Shown here piece after piece: positions 25,999-37,632 of a DNA stretch of 64,000 nucleotides; positions within the stretch are counted from its first letter, which is position 1; the number at the start of each line of letters is the position of its first letter. The stretch is taken from assembly GCA_041483135.1 (NCBI GenBank), contig JBGPFE010000003.1:62001-126000 (forward strand). The letters run 5' to 3'. The stretch comes from PALSA-1004 sp041483135. GTDB lineage: Bacteria; Pseudomonadota; Gammaproteobacteria; Burkholderiales; SG8-41. The position numbers and the translations under genes are program-made. Below the pieces are notes generated by a model. That model was not told the DNA's origin. It did no database searches and saw nothing but the letters and a program-made list of their open reading frames with translations.

Positions 25999-27414
25999 AT
26001 GCGCTACGTAAGCACCCGTGGCGGCGCTACCGCCGCCGGCTTTTCCGACATACTGCTCGGCGGACTGATGGAGGACGGCGGTCTCGCCGTGCCGGAAGCC
26101 TACCCGCAGATCGCGGACGCCGAGCTTGCCGCCTGGCGCCGGTACAGCTATCGCGAACTCGCCTGTGAAATCATGCGCCGCTACGCCGGCGACATCCCGC
26201 CGGCCGACCTCAAGCGCATCGTGGATCGCACTTATACCGCCGCGGTGTTCCGCTCGGACGAAATAACTCCGGTGCGGCCACTGGAGCGCGGCGTCTACAT
26301 TCTCGGTTTGTCGCACGGGCCGACGCTCGCGTTCAAGGACATCGCGATGCAGTTGCTCGGCAATCTGTTCGAGCACGCGCTCGCCAGGAGCAGGGCCGAG
26401 CTGAATATCCTGGGTGCAACTTCCGGCGACACCGGTCCGGCGGCGGAATACGCGATGCGGGGAAAACGCGGCATCCGCGTGTTCATGCTGTCTCCGCACC
26501 AGAAGATGAGCCCGTTTCAGACCGCGCAGATGTTCTCGCTGCAGGACGCCAACATCTTCAATATCGCAATCCGCGGCGTGTTCGACGACTGCCAGGACAT
26601 CGTAAAGAGCGTCAGCAACGACCTCCAATTCAAGGCCCGCCACCGGATAGGCACGGTCAACTCGATCAACTGGGCGCGCGTGGTGGCGCAGGTCGTGTAT
26701 TACTTCAAGGCCTATCTCGCAGTGACCGAATCCAACGCGCAGCAGGTATCGTTCGCGGTGCCATCGGGCAACTTCGGCAACGTCTGCGCCGGGCACATTG
26801 CGCGCTCGATGGGGCTGCCGATCAGGAAACTGATAGTCGCGACCAACGAGAACGACGTGCTCGATGAATTTTTCCGCACCGGTGCCTACCGCGTGCGCCC
26901 CGGCGGCGAGGTCCGGCATACGAGCAGCCCGTCGATGGACATCTCGAAGGCGTCTAACTTCGAGCGCTTTGTCTACGATCTGACCGGCAGGGATGCTGCG
27001 CTGGTGAAGCGGTTGTGGCAGCAGATCGAGCGCGACGGCAAGTTCGATTTATCGCGCACGCCGCATTTCTCGCGCATCGCCGATTACGGCTTCATCTCCG
27101 GTTCGAGTTCGCACCGGAACCGGCTCGACACCATCCGCCGTGTTTACCGCGACCATGGCCAGATCATCGACACCCATACCGCCGACGGCATCAAAGTGGG
27201 GCTCGAGAATCGCGAAGAAGGCGTGCCGCTGATATGTCTCGAGACGGCGCTGCCGGTCAAGTTTGCGGCGGCGATCCGCGAAGCGCTCGGCCGCGATCCC
27301 GAAGTGCCGGCCGGAATGGAAAATCTGGAACGCCTGCCGCAGCGCTTCACCGTGCTCGATCCCGACGTCATCGCGGTCGAGGATTTCATCGTCCGCAACA
27401 GCGGCGGCCGATAA
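25999..27414 (+). CDS. thrC: Threonine synthase
   Basis: 471 residues from ATG 25999 (family start MRYVSTRGG); a GTG two codons earlier is open. PLP lysine in GPTLAFKDIAMQLL, phosphate loop in PSGNFGNVCAGHIA, and C-terminal FISGSSSHRNRLDTIRRVY of the long (E. coli type) class. Converts O-phosphohomoserine to threonine. 12 bp after hom. Confidence 0.96.
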   Translation: MRYVSTRGGATAAGFSDILLGGLMEDGGLAVPEAYPQIADAELAAWRRYSYRELACEIMRRYAGDIPPADLKRIVDRTYTAAVFRSDEITPVRPLERGVYILGLSHGPTLAFKDIAMQLLGNLFEHALARSRAELNILGATSGDTGPAAEYAMRGKRGIRVFMLSPHQKMSPFQTAQMFSLQDANIFNIAIRGVFDDCQDIVKSVSNDLQFKARHRIGTVNSINWARVVAQVVYYFKAYLAVTESNAQQVSFAVPSGNFGNVCAGHIARSMGLPIRKLIVATNENDVLDEFFRTGAYRVRPGGEVRHTSSPSMDISKASNFERFVYDLTGRDAALVKRLWQQIERDGKFDLSRTPHFSRIADYGFISGSSSHRNRLDTIRRVYRDHGQIIDTHTADGIKVGLENREEGVPLICLETALPVKFAAAIREALGRDPEVPAGMENLERLPQRFTVLDPDVIAVEDFIVRNSGGR

Positions 27415-27421
27415 ACGCGCG

Positions 27422-28261
27422 CTATCCGCGTTCGAATCGCATCGACAGATCGATGGCCTTGATATCCTTGGTCAGGCTGCCGACCGAAATGCGGTCGACA
27501 CCGGTTTCAGCAATCGCGCGCACGTTGTCAAGCGTGATTCCGCCCGATGCTTCCAGCTCGGCGCGTCCGGCGGCGACCGTGACTGCCTCGCGCATCTGCG
27601 CGAGCGGCATGTTGTCGAGCAGTATCATCCTGGCGCCGGCAGCCAGCGCTTCGCGCAGCTGCGGCAGGTTTTCGACCTCGATCTGAATCCATATTCCCGG
27701 CGGAGCCACGCGCCGCGCCTCGTGCAGCGCGCCGGCGATGCTGCCGGCGGCCGCAACGTGGTTTTCCTTGATCAGGATTGCGTCGTAAAGCCCGCTACGG
27801 TGATTGACGCCGCCGCCGATCCGCACCGCGTATTTTTCGGCGCTGCGCAGGCCGGGCAGGGTCTTACGAGTATCGACGATCTTTGCTTTAGTACCCGCAA
27901 CGGCGGCAACGTAACTTTGCGTTGCGGTGGCGACCGCGGACAACAGCTGCAGGAAATTAAGCGCGGTGCGCTCGGCGGTGAGCAGCGCGCGCGCCGCACC
28001 GCGCACCGTGCACAGTTTCTGGCCGGTGCCGACTTTGCCACCGTCGCCGACCAGCCAGTCGATTTGAACCTTGGGATCGAGTCTGCTGCAACAGGCGTCG
28101 AACCATGGGACACCGCACACGACCGCACTTTCGCGGCTGATTACGCTTGCCTTGGCACTGGCAGTTGCCGCGATCAGCTGAGCAGTCCAGTCGCCGCCGC
28201 CGATGTCTTCGGCCAGCGCGGCGGTGACATTGCTCTCGATAACGGATGCTAAATCGTTCAA
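27422..28261 (-). CDS. nadC: Nicotinate-nucleotide pyrophosphorylase (carboxylating)
   Basis: 279 residues from TTG 28261; an in-frame stop lies two codons upstream so no longer start exists. Quinolinate-site residues RTALNFLQLLS, DTRKTLPGLR and NHRSGLYDAILIKENH are all present, with EVENLPQLREAL and EASGGITLDNVRAIAETGVDRISVGSLT. Makes NaMN from quinolinate and PRPP for NAD synthesis. Convergent with thrC, 7 bp apart; divergent from the glutamate-synthase-like gene. Confidence 0.96.
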   Translation of the reverse strand: MNDLASVIESNVTAALAEDIGGGDWTAQLIAATASAKASVISRESAVVCGVPWFDACCSRLDPKVQIDWLVGDGGKVGTGQKLCTVRGAARALLTAERTALNFLQLLSAVATATQSYVAAVAGTKAKIVDTRKTLPGLRSAEKYAVRIGGGVNHRSGLYDAILIKENHVAAAGSIAGALHEARRVAPPGIWIQIEVENLPQLREALAAGARMILLDNMPLAQMREAVTVAAGRAELEASGGITLDNVRAIAETGVDRISVGSLTKDIKAIDLSMRFERG

Positions 28262-28274
28262 TTTGCACTATATT

Positions 28275-28291
28275 GGTTGTCAACTACAACC
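28275..28291. promoter_or_regulatory. Inverted repeat, candidate operator
   Basis: GGTTGT-N5-ACAACC, perfect 6-bp arms, in the 57-bp space between nadC and the divergent glutamate-synthase-like gene. On the minus strand it contains TTGACA. A weak plus-strand promoter (TTGCAC at 28263, TACAAC at 28285) overlaps it. Suits a regulator of one or both genes. Confidence 0.45.
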
Positions 28292-28318
28292 TTGAATTCT
28301 ACCCGATAGGTGGCTGAT

Positions 28319-29839
28319 ATGACCGGAATCATGGGGGTGATTTCCTATGGCATCGGCACGATCGTCGGCATGGTGATCGTCGGCACGCTGGTGTTCTGGT
28401 TCATACAGGACATCACCCAGAAGAAGCACACCGTATTGCGCAATTACCCGGTGATCGGGCGGCTGCGCTTTTTCTTCGAGGAGATGGGCGAGTACTTCAG
28501 GCAGTATTTTTTCGCCGGCGACCGCGAGGAAATGCCGTTCAACCGCGCCACCCGCGGCTGGATTTACCGCGAAGCGAAGGGTGAAGGCGGCATCATCGGT
28601 TTCGGCTCGACCAACGATCTGCGCGAACCGGGGTCGATCATATTCGTCAATCACCCGTATCCGGTGCTGGAGGAAGACCGCCTGCCGACGCCGTCGCTGA
28701 TGATCGGCGAAGGCTACTGCCGCCAGCCGTTCGAGGCGAGGTCGATCGTCAATATCTCGGGCATGAGTTACGGCGCGATCTCGGCCCCCGCGGTGCGCTC
28801 GCTGTCGCGCGGCGCCGGATTGGCCGGCTGCTGGATGGACACCGGCGAGGGTGGGCTCGCGCCGTATCATCTCGAAGGCCATTGCGACGTCATCATGCAG
28901 ATCGGCACCGCCAAATACGGCATTCGCGATCTCGATGGCAGTTTCTCAGCGGACAAAGCCAAAGAGCTTGCACGCGTGGTAAAGGCGTTCGAGATCAAGC
29001 TGTCGCAGGGCGCGAAACCGGGCAAAGGCGGGGTGCTGCCGGGCGCCAAGGTCACCGATGAAATCGCGCGCATCCGCGGCATACCGGAAGGGCAGGATTC
29101 GATCAGCCCGAACCGGCATTACGACATCGCGAACGTCGATCAGTTGCTCGACAAGGTGGCGTACATTCGCGAGCTCACCGGCCGCCCGGTCGGCGTCAAG
29201 ACAGCGATCGGCGGCTGGGGTTTCATCAACGATTTGTGCAATGCCGTGTTGCGGCGCGGCAAGGAATACGCGCCCGATTTTCTGGCGATCGATGGCGGCG
29301 AAGGCGGCAGCGGCGCCGCACCGCAGACGCTGATGGATCATATGAGCCTGCCGATTGCCGAGGCGCTGCCGCGAGTGATCGATTCACTGCTGCAATCGGA
29401 TCTCAAAAGCCGTGTCCGTGTGATTGCCGCCGGCAAGCTCGTGACCTCGGCGCGCGCGGCGTGGGCGCTATGCGTCGGCGCCGATTTCATCAACACCGCG
29501 CGCGGCTTCATGTTCGCGCTCGGTTGCATCCAGGCGTTGCGTTGCCACACCAACACCTGTCCGACCGGTGTCACCACGCACAACAAGCGGCTGCAGCGCG
29601 GTCTAGTGGTCGAGGAAAAATACCAGCGCGTCGCCAATTACGTGAAGAACATCAACAAGGAAATCGACATGATCGCGCACTCGTGCGGCTGCCGCCACGC
29701 GCGCGAGCTGAAGCGCGAGCACGTGCGCATCGTGCAATCGGCGAACCACAGTATCGCGTTCAATATGCTGTACCCGTACCCGACCGCAGGTTCCCGCACC
29801 GCAGCAAAAGCGACTCCGACCGCCTCGGCTGTGGCCTGA
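28319..29839 (+). CDS. FMN-binding glutamate-synthase-family oxidoreductase
   Basis: 506 residues from ATG 28319 with AGGTGG upstream; GTG 28310 is also open. Residues about 5-30 form a membrane helix (VISYGIGTIVGMVIVGTLVFW), which glutamate synthase itself lacks. The rest is the FMN and Fe-S catalytic core of the GltB type: ISGMSYGAISAPAVRSLSRGA, GEGGLAPYHLEG, LPGAKVTDEIARIRGIPEGQDSISPNRHYD, IDGGEGGSGAAPQTLMDHM, and the cysteine cluster CHTNTCPTGVTTHN. No glutaminase domain. It is a membrane-associated relative of unproven reaction; ammonia-dependent glutamate synthesis is only one possibility. Confidence 0.85.
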   Translation: MTGIMGVISYGIGTIVGMVIVGTLVFWFIQDITQKKHTVLRNYPVIGRLRFFFEEMGEYFRQYFFAGDREEMPFNRATRGWIYREAKGEGGIIGFGSTNDLREPGSIIFVNHPYPVLEEDRLPTPSLMIGEGYCRQPFEARSIVNISGMSYGAISAPAVRSLSRGAGLAGCWMDTGEGGLAPYHLEGHCDVIMQIGTAKYGIRDLDGSFSADKAKELARVVKAFEIKLSQGAKPGKGGVLPGAKVTDEIARIRGIPEGQDSISPNRHYDIANVDQLLDKVAYIRELTGRPVGVKTAIGGWGFINDLCNAVLRRGKEYAPDFLAIDGGEGGSGAAPQTLMDHMSLPIAEALPRVIDSLLQSDLKSRVRVIAAGKLVTSARAAWALCVGADFINTARGFMFALGCIQALRCHTNTCPTGVTTHNKRLQRGLVVEEKYQRVANYVKNINKEIDMIAHSCGCRHARELKREHVRIVQSANHSIAFNMLYPYPTAGSRTAAKATPTASAVA

Positions 29840-30007
29840 AACGCGGCCGACGCCCGAATCAGGTTGCAAAGGGTGGCGAGGGTATTACAATCATGCAGGG
29901 AGCATATTTACAGAAAGGCGAACCGTAATCGGGGAAACACGCGACGAGCTAAAAAAAGAGCGTGGGTTTAGTGGTATGACAGTTGCACAAAACCAAAGGA
30001 GAGGGTC

Positions 30008-31456
30008 ATGCAACCAACGAATCAAGGCATCAGCGAAGACTGGCTATCGGTCTGGATAGGCCTGCTTGTATTCGTGCTCGCGCTGGGAGTGGTTGTCGGC
30101 ACCGACGTGCTCGGATGGGTGGTCACGACCGGCGTCTGGAACGACCTGGGCAAAGCGTTGGCACCGGCGTCCAAAGCGTATGCGGGGATAGGAGGTATTG
30201 CATCCCTGCTCGTCACATACGCAGTCCTGCTGGTGGTCATGACGGTGGGCGCGGTGGCGTTGAAAGCCGATGTCGTGAAGTTCGCGCTTGGCTTCACCGC
30301 CGTGTTCTGGCTCAGCTATATATGCTGGATTGCCGGCAGCTGGGCCAATTTCGCGGTTAACACGCCTGCCGACATGCAGAAGTTCGGCATCGGCTGGTCG
30401 TTGCGGCTGACGGCGGAAGGCGGCTTCATCGTCGCGCTGCTGGTCGGGTTGTTCATCGGCAACTTCATGCCCGGCCTCGCCGCGTGGATGCAGGAGGCAG
30501 TCAAGCCCGAGTTGTACATCAAGACCGCGATCGTCATTCTCGGCGGCTTCCTGGGTATTACCGCGGCGGAAAAACTGGGCCTCGCGACTTCGCTGATGTT
30601 CCGGGGGCTGGCCGCGATCATCGAAGCCTACCTGATCTACTGGGCGGTCGTGTATTACGTCTCGCGCAAGTGGTTCAAGTTCAGCCGCGAGTGGGCGGCG
30701 CCGCTCGCATCCGGCATCTCGATCTGCGGCGTCTCGGCGGCGATCGCTACCGGCAGCGCCATCCGGGCGCGACCGGTGGTGGCGATCATGGTGTCGTCGC
30801 TGGTCGTCATCTTCGCGGTGGTCGAGCTGCTGATCCTGCCGTTCGCAGCGAACGCATTCCTTGCGCACGAACCGATGGTGGCGGGCGCTTGGATGGGATT
30901 AGCCGTGAAAACGGACGGGGCTGCAGTGGCGAGCGGGGCAATCACCGAATCGCTGATCATGGCGACCGCCGCGGCCGAAGGTATCAACTATCAGAAAGGC
31001 TGGATACTGGGCACCACCGCGACGGTGAAGATATTCATCGATATTTTCATCGGCATCTGGGCGTTCGTTCTTGCCTACATCTGGACCCGGTACATCAATG
31101 TCAAGCCGGGCGAGACAGCCAAGGTCGGCGAGATCTGGGAACGCTTTCCAAAGTTCATCATCGGCTACGTCGTGACCTTTCTCGTGATCCTGTTCTTTGC
31201 GCTTGGTGCGCCGGCCGAGACGACCGGAAAAATCAAGGCCGCGATGGGTGAAGCCAACGTGTTCCGCGGCATCTTCTTCGTGATGACGTTCTTTACGATC
31301 GGCGTCATGTCGAATTTCAGGAAGCTGTGGGAGGAAGGCATCGGCAAACTGGCGGCCGTTTACGTGGTCTGCCTGTTCGGCTTCATCATCTGGGTGGGCC
31401 TGATCATCTCGTGGATTTTCTTCCACGGGGTCAAGCCGCCGCTGGTCGCAGGTTAA
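30008..31456 (+). CDS. YeiH-family putative sulfate exporter
   Basis: 482 residues with about eleven membrane helices, ATG 30008 with AAAGGAG. Family motifs GISICGVSAAIATGSAIRARP and VASGAITESLIMATAAAEGINYQKGW are clear, with GITAAEKLGLATS in between. Annotated widely as putative sulfate exporter, though the transported substrate has not been proven for most members. It is longer than the usual 330-360 residues, with additional N-terminal helices (residues about 12-115). The 52-residue membrane gene follows 18 bp downstream and is probably co-transcribed. A sat gene elsewhere in the window is consistent with sulfur metabolism. Confidence 0.8.
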   Translation: MQPTNQGISEDWLSVWIGLLVFVLALGVVVGTDVLGWVVTTGVWNDLGKALAPASKAYAGIGGIASLLVTYAVLLVVMTVGAVALKADVVKFALGFTAVFWLSYICWIAGSWANFAVNTPADMQKFGIGWSLRLTAEGGFIVALLVGLFIGNFMPGLAAWMQEAVKPELYIKTAIVILGGFLGITAAEKLGLATSLMFRGLAAIIEAYLIYWAVVYYVSRKWFKFSREWAAPLASGISICGVSAAIATGSAIRARPVVAIMVSSLVVIFAVVELLILPFAANAFLAHEPMVAGAWMGLAVKTDGAAVASGAITESLIMATAAAEGINYQKGWILGTTATVKIFIDIFIGIWAFVLAYIWTRYINVKPGETAKVGEIWERFPKFIIGYVVTFLVILFFALGAPAETTGKIKAAMGEANVFRGIFFVMTFFTIGVMSNFRKLWEEGIGKLAAVYVVCLFGFIIWVGLIISWIFFHGVKPPLVAG

Positions 31457-31474
31457 ACGCGAGGAGACGCAAGC

Positions 31475-31633
31475 ATGGAACAACCGAAAATCGGCGATGA
31501 AATGCAGAAGATTCCCTATGAGCCTCTGCTGCCAATTGAAATGAAGCTGATCGGCTGGAGCCTGGGTATCGGCGTGGTGGCGATGGCAGTCCTGATATTC
31601 GTCAGTTATACCTATTTCCCGGCGGGAGGTTAG
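31475..31633 (+). CDS. Small single-helix membrane protein, 52 residues, next to YeiH transporter
   Basis: ATG 31475 with GAGGAG 9 bases upstream, 18 bp after the transporter stop. The sequence starts MEQPKIGDEMQKIPYEPL, then a helix at about residues 25-47 (LIGWSLGIGVVAMAVLIF), and ends SYTYFPAGG. A hydrophilic N-terminal tail of about 22 residues and a very short C-terminal tail suggest one pass. No family recognised. Position and spacing suggest an accessory subunit of the transporter; this is an inference. Confidence 0.7.
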   Translation: MEQPKIGDEMQKIPYEPLLPIEMKLIGWSLGIGVVAMAVLIFVSYTYFPAGG

Positions 31634-31646
31634 GCAGGGCTGGCTA

Positions 31647-32315
31647 TCATCCGAGGTACGCGCGCAGTTCGGTGAGCTTGGCGAGCACCGCATCCGGTGC
31701 GGCGCCGAGCGCGTCGGGCTGGACGCCCGCGCGGTTGATCCAGAATACGTTGAAGCCGAAATTTTTTGCACCCGCGGCGTCCCAGTAATTCGAAGAGACG
31801 AAGCCGATCTCGCTTTTGCCGACGCCGAGCTTGCCGGGCGCAAGCTGGTAGACGCGCGGATCGGGCTTGAATATCTTGACTTCATCGACGCTCATCACCG
31901 CGGCGAAGGTTTTATCCAGCCGGGCATTTTTTACCAAGTGACCAAGCATCGCTGGCGAACCGTTCGAAAGTATCGCGAGTTTGCGGCCGGATAGCGCTGC
32001 CAGCGCCTCGCTGGCGTCGGGGTAGAGAGCGAGCTTGTCGTAGGCCGCCATTAACTGCGCGCTCTTGCCGGCGTCGAGCGGCAGCTGCATTGAGTTGCAC
32101 GCATATTCAAGCGCAGCACGCGTCACGGCGGTGAAATCCTCGTAGCGTCCCATCAGGCTGCGCAGCCAGGTGTATTCGAGTTGCTTGGCGCGCCACAACT
32201 GCGACAGCGCGGTTCCTTTGCCTGGAAACAGCCGCTCGCCCAGCGCAATCACCGAATTCACGTCGAACAGCGTGCCATAAGCATCGAATACGAAGGCTTT
32301 GACAGCTGTTTTCAT
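31647..32315 (-). CDS. Haloacid dehalogenase type II (HAD superfamily)
   Basis: 222 residues from ATG 32315, with AAGGAAG upstream. HAD motif I FDAYGTLFDVNSV (nucleophile Asp), motif II LSNGSP, motif III Lys in KIFKPDPRVYQL and motif IV VSSNYWDAAGAKNFGF. The arrangement fits L-2-haloacid dehalogenase, which hydrolyses 2-haloalkanoates to 2-hydroxy acids; it could also act as a phosphatase. The ribosome site overlaps a perfect 16-bp palindrome. Confidence 0.88.
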   Translation of the reverse strand: MKTAVKAFVFDAYGTLFDVNSVIALGERLFPGKGTALSQLWRAKQLEYTWLRSLMGRYEDFTAVTRAALEYACNSMQLPLDAGKSAQLMAAYDKLALYPDASEALAALSGRKLAILSNGSPAMLGHLVKNARLDKTFAAVMSVDEVKIFKPDPRVYQLAPGKLGVGKSEIGFVSSNYWDAAGAKNFGFNVFWINRAGVQPDALGAAPDAVLAKLTELRAYLG

Positions 32316-32325
32316 GTTTTTTCTT

Positions 32326-32341
32326 CCTTAACGCGTTAAGG
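32326..32341. promoter_or_regulatory. 16-bp perfect palindrome over the dehalogenase ribosome site
   Basis: CCTTAACGCGTTAAGG sits 10 bp upstream of the dehalogenase ATG on the minus strand. Its last bases are part of the AAGGAAG ribosome site, so a repressor bound there or an RNA hairpin would limit translation. It could equally serve the divergent clpB gene. Confidence 0.5.
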
Positions 32342-32396
32342 CGTGGCAGTGCTGCAAGCGGCGTTTGGACTCCATCCGGGCGTGCACCGAAGGTTA

Positions 32397-32424
32397 TTGA
32401 AATTCAGAACTTATTCCCCATTTA
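32397..32424 (+). promoter_or_regulatory. Sigma-32-type heat-shock promoter of clpB
   Basis: TTGAAA (32397-32402), a 13-base spacer, then CCCCAT (32416-32421) followed by TT, matching the sigma-32 consensus closely. It is 38 bp ahead of the clpB ATG. Confidence 0.8.
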
Positions 32425-32458
32425 ATGGGTAATCTTGGGATTTCAAGCAGGGGTATCC

Positions 32459-35047
<2,589 letters not shown>

Positions 35048-35122
35048 TAGCTGCCGGCTTTTGCGCCCCGATTTGTCCAGGGCCAAGCGCGCGGGCTCGT
35101 CCGTCAGGCTGCGTGACGCGCT

Positions 35123-35134
35123 TTAACATGTTAA
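35123..35134. promoter_or_regulatory. 12-bp perfect palindrome upstream of diguanylate cyclase gene
   Basis: TTAACATGTTAA in an A/T-rich patch between clpB and the GGDEF-EAL gene, about 125 bp before its first candidate start. Candidate operator; no regulator is suggested. Confidence 0.3.
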
Positions 35135-35257
35135 TTTAGTCACATTACCCGTTAAATTGCCGCAAATAGTGACCGTCCGAGCGGAGTCCCGGAATGATTT
35201 TTGCTCGCGTTTTGGGTATTTTGACTGCTTAGCGGCTGCAGGGCGGGCCATAATCGG

Positions 35258-37549
35258 GTGGCTGCTGCGGTGCGGCGCAGGGACAGCTGGACAGGCTCAG
35301 TGAAAAAAACAGGCAAACAGAAATCACCCATCTCGACGCGCAGGGCGCCAGCTAAGCGCGGGAGCGAAATCGAGGTGTCGCGTCAGGCGCTGCGCGAGAA
35401 AGAGCGCATGCTCACGACCCTGATGAGCAACCTCGACGGCATGGTCTACCGCTGCCGCAACGATGCTCACTGGACCATGGAATTCGTGAGCGAGGGCTGC
35501 TACTACCTGACCGGCTATTCTCGCGAGGAGTTATTGCTCAACAGCAAGATTTCGTACGAGCAGATCGAGCATTCGGACGATCGGACGCATGTGCGCGACG
35601 AGATCAGCGCAGCGCTGGCCGAAAAACGCCGCTTTTTCGTCGAATACCGGATCCAGACCCGCGACGGCGAAACCAAATGGGTATCTGAGCGCGGCGTCGG
35701 TATCTACGACGACGACGGCAAGGTTGTCACGATTGAGGGTTTTATCGAGGACGTGACCGAGCGCAAGCTGTCGACGCAGGCGCTGCAGCAGGCCGAGCGC
35801 AGCTTTCGCAGTATTTTCGAGAACGCGACCGAAGGCATTTTCCAGACGTCTCCTGACGGGCGCTATCTCAATATCAACCCGGCGCTGGCGCGCATCTACG
35901 GTTACGACACTCCCGCCGAGCTCATCGCCGGCATCGGCGACATCCAGCAGCAGCTGTACACCGATCCGGCGCGGCGTGCAGAATTCGCGCGCCTGATGCG
36001 CAAAAATGGCGCAGTGACCAACTTCGTTTCCGAAATCCAGCGCAAGAACGGCGACAAGATCTGGATCTCCGAGAATGCCCGCGCAGTGCTCGACGAAGCG
36101 GGCAATCTGTTGTTCTACGAGGGCACCGTCGAGGACGTCACCGCAACCAAGCTCGATCAGGACAAGCTCGAGTACCTGGCCAACCACGACCCCGTGACCA
36201 ATCTGCCCAACCGGCTGCTGATGAACGACCGTCTGCGGCAGATGATGCTGGGCGCCCAGCGCAACCACAGCGTCGTCGCGGTGGTGCTGGTCGACCTCGA
36301 TCACTTCAAGCTGATCAACGACACTTTCGGCCACAACCGCGGTGACCAGCTGCTGCAGACGATGTCGCATCGCATGCTCGCGTGTGTGCGCGAAAGCGAT
36401 ACGGTCGTGCGGCTCGGCGGCGATGAGTTCGTGCTGCTGCTGTCGGGGGCCGGCAGGGGCGAGGCGATGTCGCAGGTCACGCAGCGCGTGCTGAAAGCGA
36501 TTGCGCTGCCGTGGAAGATCGAGGAGCGCGAGCTGAGCATCTCCTGCAGCATCGGCGTCAGCATCTTTCCGCGTGATGGGCGCGACGTGCAGACGTTGCT
36601 CAAGAACGCCGATACCGCCATGTACAAGGCGAAGGAATTTGGCCGCAACAATTTCCAGTTTTACTCACCCGACATGAATGCCGTGATCACCGAGCGGCTG
36701 GAGTTGCAGTCGGCGTTGCGCAAAGCGGTCGAGAACGAGCAGTTTGTGCTGCTGTATCAACCCAAGGTCGATCTGGTTTCGGGGCAGATCGCGGGCATGG
36801 AGGCATTACTGCGGGTGAAAAATGCCGATGGCAGCCTGCTGCAACCGCAGAGCTTCATTCACCTGGCCGAGGAAACCGGACTGATCGTGACCATCGGCGA
36901 GTGGGTGATGCGCGAGGCGTGCGCATTCAACAAGTCCCTGCAGGACCAGGGGCTCCCGGTCATGCGCGTGGCGATCAACCTGTCGGCGCGCCAGCTGATG
37001 CGTAACGATCTGGTGCGCACCGTGGAGCAGGCGCTGCGCGATACAGGATTAGCGGCGGAATACCTCGAGCTCGAGCTGACCGAAAGCATGGTGATGCACG
37101 GACCGGAAAACGTGATCGCAACACTTGAGCAGCTCGAAGCGCTCGGGGTGGAGTTGAGCATCGACGATTTCGGTACCGGCTACTCGAGCCTGAGTTATCT
37201 GAAACGCTTCCCGGTAACGAGCCTCAAGATCGACCAGTCGTTCGTGCGCGACCTCGGCCAGGACGACAACGCCGCGGCCATCGTCAAGGCCATCATTTCT
37301 CTTGGCCACAGCCTCGACATGAAAGTGATCGCGGAAGGCGTCGAGACGGAAAAGCAGATGTCATTCCTGCTGGACAATCATTGTGATGCAATGCAGGGCT
37401 TCCTGTTCAGCCGCCCGCTTGCCGCGGACGAGTTCATCACGCTGCTCGAGCGCGAGAGCCGCAGCACCGGCAAGTTCTCGATTCTGCGCCAGCGCTGCTC
37501 GTCATTCAGCGACCAGTCGTCGCTGCAGTTCAACGCCAAAGTCAACTGA
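35258..37549 (+). CDS. PAS-PAS-GGDEF-EAL cyclic-di-GMP protein
   Basis: 763 residues from GTG 35258; a second GTG at 35300 (residue 15) is equally possible. No membrane segment. PAS/PAC domains at about 52-170 (PAC end FIEDVTERK) and 180-300 (VEDVTATKL), GGDEF domain about 305-470 with the intact GGDEF at 387-391, then EAL domain about 485-740 with MEALL (EAL at 515-517), ELTESM, DDFGTGYSSLSYL and EGVE. Both catalytic centres look usable, so the protein may make and break c-di-GMP; the net activity cannot be read from sequence. It is convergent with another GGDEF-EAL gene. Confidence 0.92.
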   Translation: MAAAVRRRDSWTGSVKKTGKQKSPISTRRAPAKRGSEIEVSRQALREKERMLTTLMSNLDGMVYRCRNDAHWTMEFVSEGCYYLTGYSREELLLNSKISYEQIEHSDDRTHVRDEISAALAEKRRFFVEYRIQTRDGETKWVSERGVGIYDDDGKVVTIEGFIEDVTERKLSTQALQQAERSFRSIFENATEGIFQTSPDGRYLNINPALARIYGYDTPAELIAGIGDIQQQLYTDPARRAEFARLMRKNGAVTNFVSEIQRKNGDKIWISENARAVLDEAGNLLFYEGTVEDVTATKLDQDKLEYLANHDPVTNLPNRLLMNDRLRQMMLGAQRNHSVVAVVLVDLDHFKLINDTFGHNRGDQLLQTMSHRMLACVRESDTVVRLGGDEFVLLLSGAGRGEAMSQVTQRVLKAIALPWKIEERELSISCSIGVSIFPRDGRDVQTLLKNADTAMYKAKEFGRNNFQFYSPDMNAVITERLELQSALRKAVENEQFVLLYQPKVDLVSGQIAGMEALLRVKNADGSLLQPQSFIHLAEETGLIVTIGEWVMREACAFNKSLQDQGLPVMRVAINLSARQLMRNDLVRTVEQALRDTGLAAEYLELELTESMVMHGPENVIATLEQLEALGVELSIDDFGTGYSSLSYLKRFPVTSLKIDQSFVRDLGQDDNAAAIVKAIISLGHSLDMKVIAEGVETEKQMSFLLDNHCDAMQGFLFSRPLAADEFITLLERESRSTGKFSILRQRCSSFSDQSSLQFNAKVN

Positions 37550-37556
37550 GTAGAGC

Positions 37557-37573
37557 CCGTTTCAAAAAAACGG
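37557..37573. terminator. Weak hairpin between convergent GGDEF-EAL genes
   Basis: CCGTTT-CAAAA-AAACGG, 6-bp stem, 7 bp after the plus-strand stop. No clear T-run on either strand, so termination is uncertain. Confidence 0.3.
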
Positions 37574-37632
37574 AACAAACAACGGTTAGCCGTAGATGCG
37601 CTCTGCCCGGCGGCGAAGGGCGAAGGGTGATT

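Noticed and set aside
24379..26919. Minus-strand frame of 846 codons opposite alaC, hom and thrC
   Set aside because: Anti-sense shadow. The plus-strand frames have full family motifs and 4-bp overlaps.
35221..35254. Sigma-70 promoter TTGACT ... CATAAT before the soluble GGDEF-EAL gene
   Set aside because: The spacer is 22 bases, too long for a normal promoter.
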